Below are positions 5,312 to 6,729 of a stretch of DNA of 6,729 nucleotides, piece by piece; position 1 is the stretch's first letter; every line of letters starts with the position of its first letter. A program made the position numbers and the translations under genes. The notes beneath the pieces were generated by a model, which had not been told where the DNA came from, did not search any database, and worked only from the letters and a program-made list of their open reading frames with translations. This DNA is from Geobacter sp. (lineage in GTDB: Bacteria > Desulfobacterota > Desulfuromonadia > Geobacterales > Pseudopelobacteraceae), in the NCBI GenBank assembly GCA_027346925.1, contig DAIERH010000128.1:1-6729 (forward strand), in the 5' to 3' direction.

Positions 5312-6694
5312 TCATCCCCAGGGAAACATCTTGCCGGGGTTGAGTATGTTGTTCGGATCAAGGGCGTGCTTGATGGCCTTCATGGCCGCGATCTGGTCGG
5401 GGGTCAGCTCCAGCTCGATATAGGGTGCCTTGGAAAGCCCCACGCCATGCTCGCCCGACATGGTGCCCCCCAGGTCGAGGGCGGCCTGGAACACCTCGCG
5501 GATGGCCTGGTGGGCCTTCTCCTCCTGGCCATCGATCTCCTTGTCGATCATGATGTTGACGTGGATGTTGCCGTCGCCGGCATGGCCGAAGTTGACGATC
5601 GGGATGTCGTAGCGCTGCTGGATCTGCTCGATCCTCCTGATGACGTCCGGCACCTTGCTGCGCGGCACCACGATGTCCTCGTTGTACTTGGTCGGGTTCA
5701 CGTCCCTGAGGGAGGGGGACACGAGGCGGCGCACCCGCCAGAGCTGCTCCGACTCGGCGTTGTCCCGGGCGGCCCGGAACTGCACCAGTCCCAGGGGTTG
5801 GATGATGGCCTGGATCTGCTCTGCCTGTTTCTCGATCAGGTCCCGGTCGCCGTCCACCTCGATCAGCAGGACGGCCCTCCCCTCCGGCGGGATGCCCAGG
5901 CTGAAGCGGCGCTCCACGCACTGGAGAGTGGCGTAATCCATGAACTCGAGGGTGGTGGGGATGATCTTTCCGCCGATGATGGCCGAGACCGCCTTGGCCG
6001 CGCCGTCGATGGAATCGAAGATGGTCAGCATGGTCTTCTTGGCGTCCGGGTAGGGGAGCAGCTTGAAGATGATCTTGGTGATGATCCCCAGGGTCCCCTC
6101 GCTGCCGCACAACAGCTTGGTCAGGTCGTAGCCCACCACTCCCTTGTAGGTCTCGCCGCCGGTGCGGATGATGGCACCCGTGGGGAGCACCACCTCCAGC
6201 CCCATGACGAAATCCTTGGTGCAGCCGTACTTCACGGCCCGTGGACCGCCGGCGTTTTCGGCCACATTCCCCCCAAGGGTCGAAAACTTGAGCGAGGCGG
6301 GGTCGGGTGGATAGAAAAGCCCCAGCTTCTCCACGGCCTCCTGGAATTGTTCGGTGACGACCCCGGGTTCGACCTCGGCGATCAGGTTTTCGGTGTCGAT
6401 GCGCAGGATGCGGTTCATGCGGGTGGTCACCAGCACGATACCACCCGCCTTGGGCAGGGCACCTCCCGAAAACCCGCTGCCGGCCCCCCGGGGAAAGACC
6501 GGGAATCCCTTCCGGTTGGCCAGGGCCAGCACGGCGGCCACCTCCTGTGCACTGGCCGGGTGCACCACCGCGTCCGGCAGGTATTCCATCTGGGTGGCAT
6601 CGTATGAATAACAGAGCAGGTCCTGCTGCCCGGTGGCGACATTCTCCGCCCTCACAATCGATTTCAACTCATCGACGGTCTGCGTGTCCAGCAT
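5312..6694 (-). CDS. glcD: GlcD-like FAD-linked oxidase (glycolate/D-lactate dehydrogenase type)
   Basis: A 460-residue FAD flavoprotein of the VAO/PCMH family in the GlcD/D-2-hydroxyacid dehydrogenase branch. Such enzymes oxidise glycolate, D-lactate or related 2-hydroxyacids to the 2-keto acid and pass electrons to an iron-sulfur partner or quinone at the membrane. The FAD-binding half shows PRGAGSGFSGGALP (68-81), PPDPASLKFSTLGGNVAENA (129-148) and GYDLTKLLCGSEGTLGI (188-204). The C-terminal oxidase half shows HAGDGNIH (371-378) and SGEHGVG (413-419). Their H371, H378, E415 and H416 match the metal and catalytic positions of the family. The protein ends with LDPNNILNPGKM (445-456). The start at 6694 is preferred to the ATG at 6718 because AGGGAG (6700-6705) sits five bases before it. 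There is no signal peptide. No GlcE or GlcF subunit lies downstream; any upstream partner is outside the window. The substrate cannot be decided from sequence, so the symbol is a family label. Confidence 0.88.
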   Translation of the reverse strand: MLDTQTVDELKSIVRAENVATGQQDLLCYSYDATQMEYLPDAVVHPASAQEVAAVLALANRKGFPVFPRGAGSGFSGGALPKAGGIVLVTTRMNRILRIDTENLIAEVEPGVVTEQFQEAVEKLGLFYPPDPASLKFSTLGGNVAENAGGPRAVKYGCTKDFVMGLEVVLPTGAIIRTGGETYKGVVGYDLTKLLCGSEGTLGIITKIIFKLLPYPDAKKTMLTIFDSIDGAAKAVSAIIGGKIIPTTLEFMDYATLQCVERRFSLGIPPEGRAVLLIEVDGDRDLIEKQAEQIQAIIQPLGLVQFRAARDNAESEQLWRVRRLVSPSLRDVNPTKYNEDIVVPRSKVPDVIRRIEQIQQRYDIPIVNFGHAGDGNIHVNIMIDKEIDGQEEKAHQAIREVFQAALDLGGTMSGEHGVGLSKAPYIELELTPDQIAAMKAIKHALDPNNILNPGKMFPWG

Positions 6695-6729
6695 TAACGC
6701 TCCCTTTCTCCAAGGCATTCATGGAAATG

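Noticed and set aside
5183..6607. A 474-codon open frame on the plus strand
   Set aside because: It is antisense to the glcD-like gene and the small membrane protein gene. The composition is H/G/L/D-rich with no motif, and it has no plausible start context.
1..6729. CRISPR array, tRNA, rRNA or riboswitch
   Set aside because: No regularly spaced direct repeats, cloverleaf or known aptamer core was visible on reading either strand. All gaps are under 200 bp.

Overview
The window is a dense, GC-rich stretch of bacterial chromosome carrying eight genes, one of them cut by the left edge. The gene set points to an anaerobic deltaproteobacterium of the Geobacter/Desulfuromonadales type: a futalosine-pathway menaquinone enzyme, a GlcD-type D-2-hydroxyacid oxidase, a DUF2064-type glycosyltransferase, a Cache-domain chemoreceptor, and mobile palindromic repeats in the intergenic gaps. 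This placement is inference from protein content and repeat style, not from a database match.

Layout. Positions 1-167 hold the last codons of a REP-associated (Y1/IS200-like) transposase, and its final codons run through two REP-like hairpins. Thirteen bases later a rightward pair begins: a TIGR04282/DUF2064 glycosyltransferase (181-924) overlapping the futalosine hydrolase gene mqnB (909-1670). The gap at 1671-1863 is a convergent junction. It holds an imperfect foldback element of about 134 bp whose left end contains the mqnB stop codon. Everything after that is on the minus strand. In transcription order, right to left, it is: a GlcD-like FAD oxidase (6694-5312), a 100-residue two-helix membrane protein (5222-4920), a Maf nucleotide pyrophosphatase (4912-4334), a Cache/HAMP/MCP chemoreceptor (4316-2673) and a YggS-type PLP-binding protein (2556-1864). 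The small membrane protein, maf and the chemoreceptor are separated by 7 and 17 bp and look like one transcription unit. An 85-bp palindromic repeat separates the chemoreceptor from yggS.

How the genes work together. MqnB makes a menaquinone intermediate, and menaquinone is a plausible electron acceptor for a GlcD-type dehydrogenase. Maf and YggS are housekeeping functions (nucleotide-pool sanitation, PLP homeostasis). The chemoreceptor has the small-ligand Cache fold known to sense short organic acids in relatives. I see no evidence of a new multi-gene defence or biosynthetic system. The most interesting material is the three palindromic repeat systems and how they touch coding ends and start regions.
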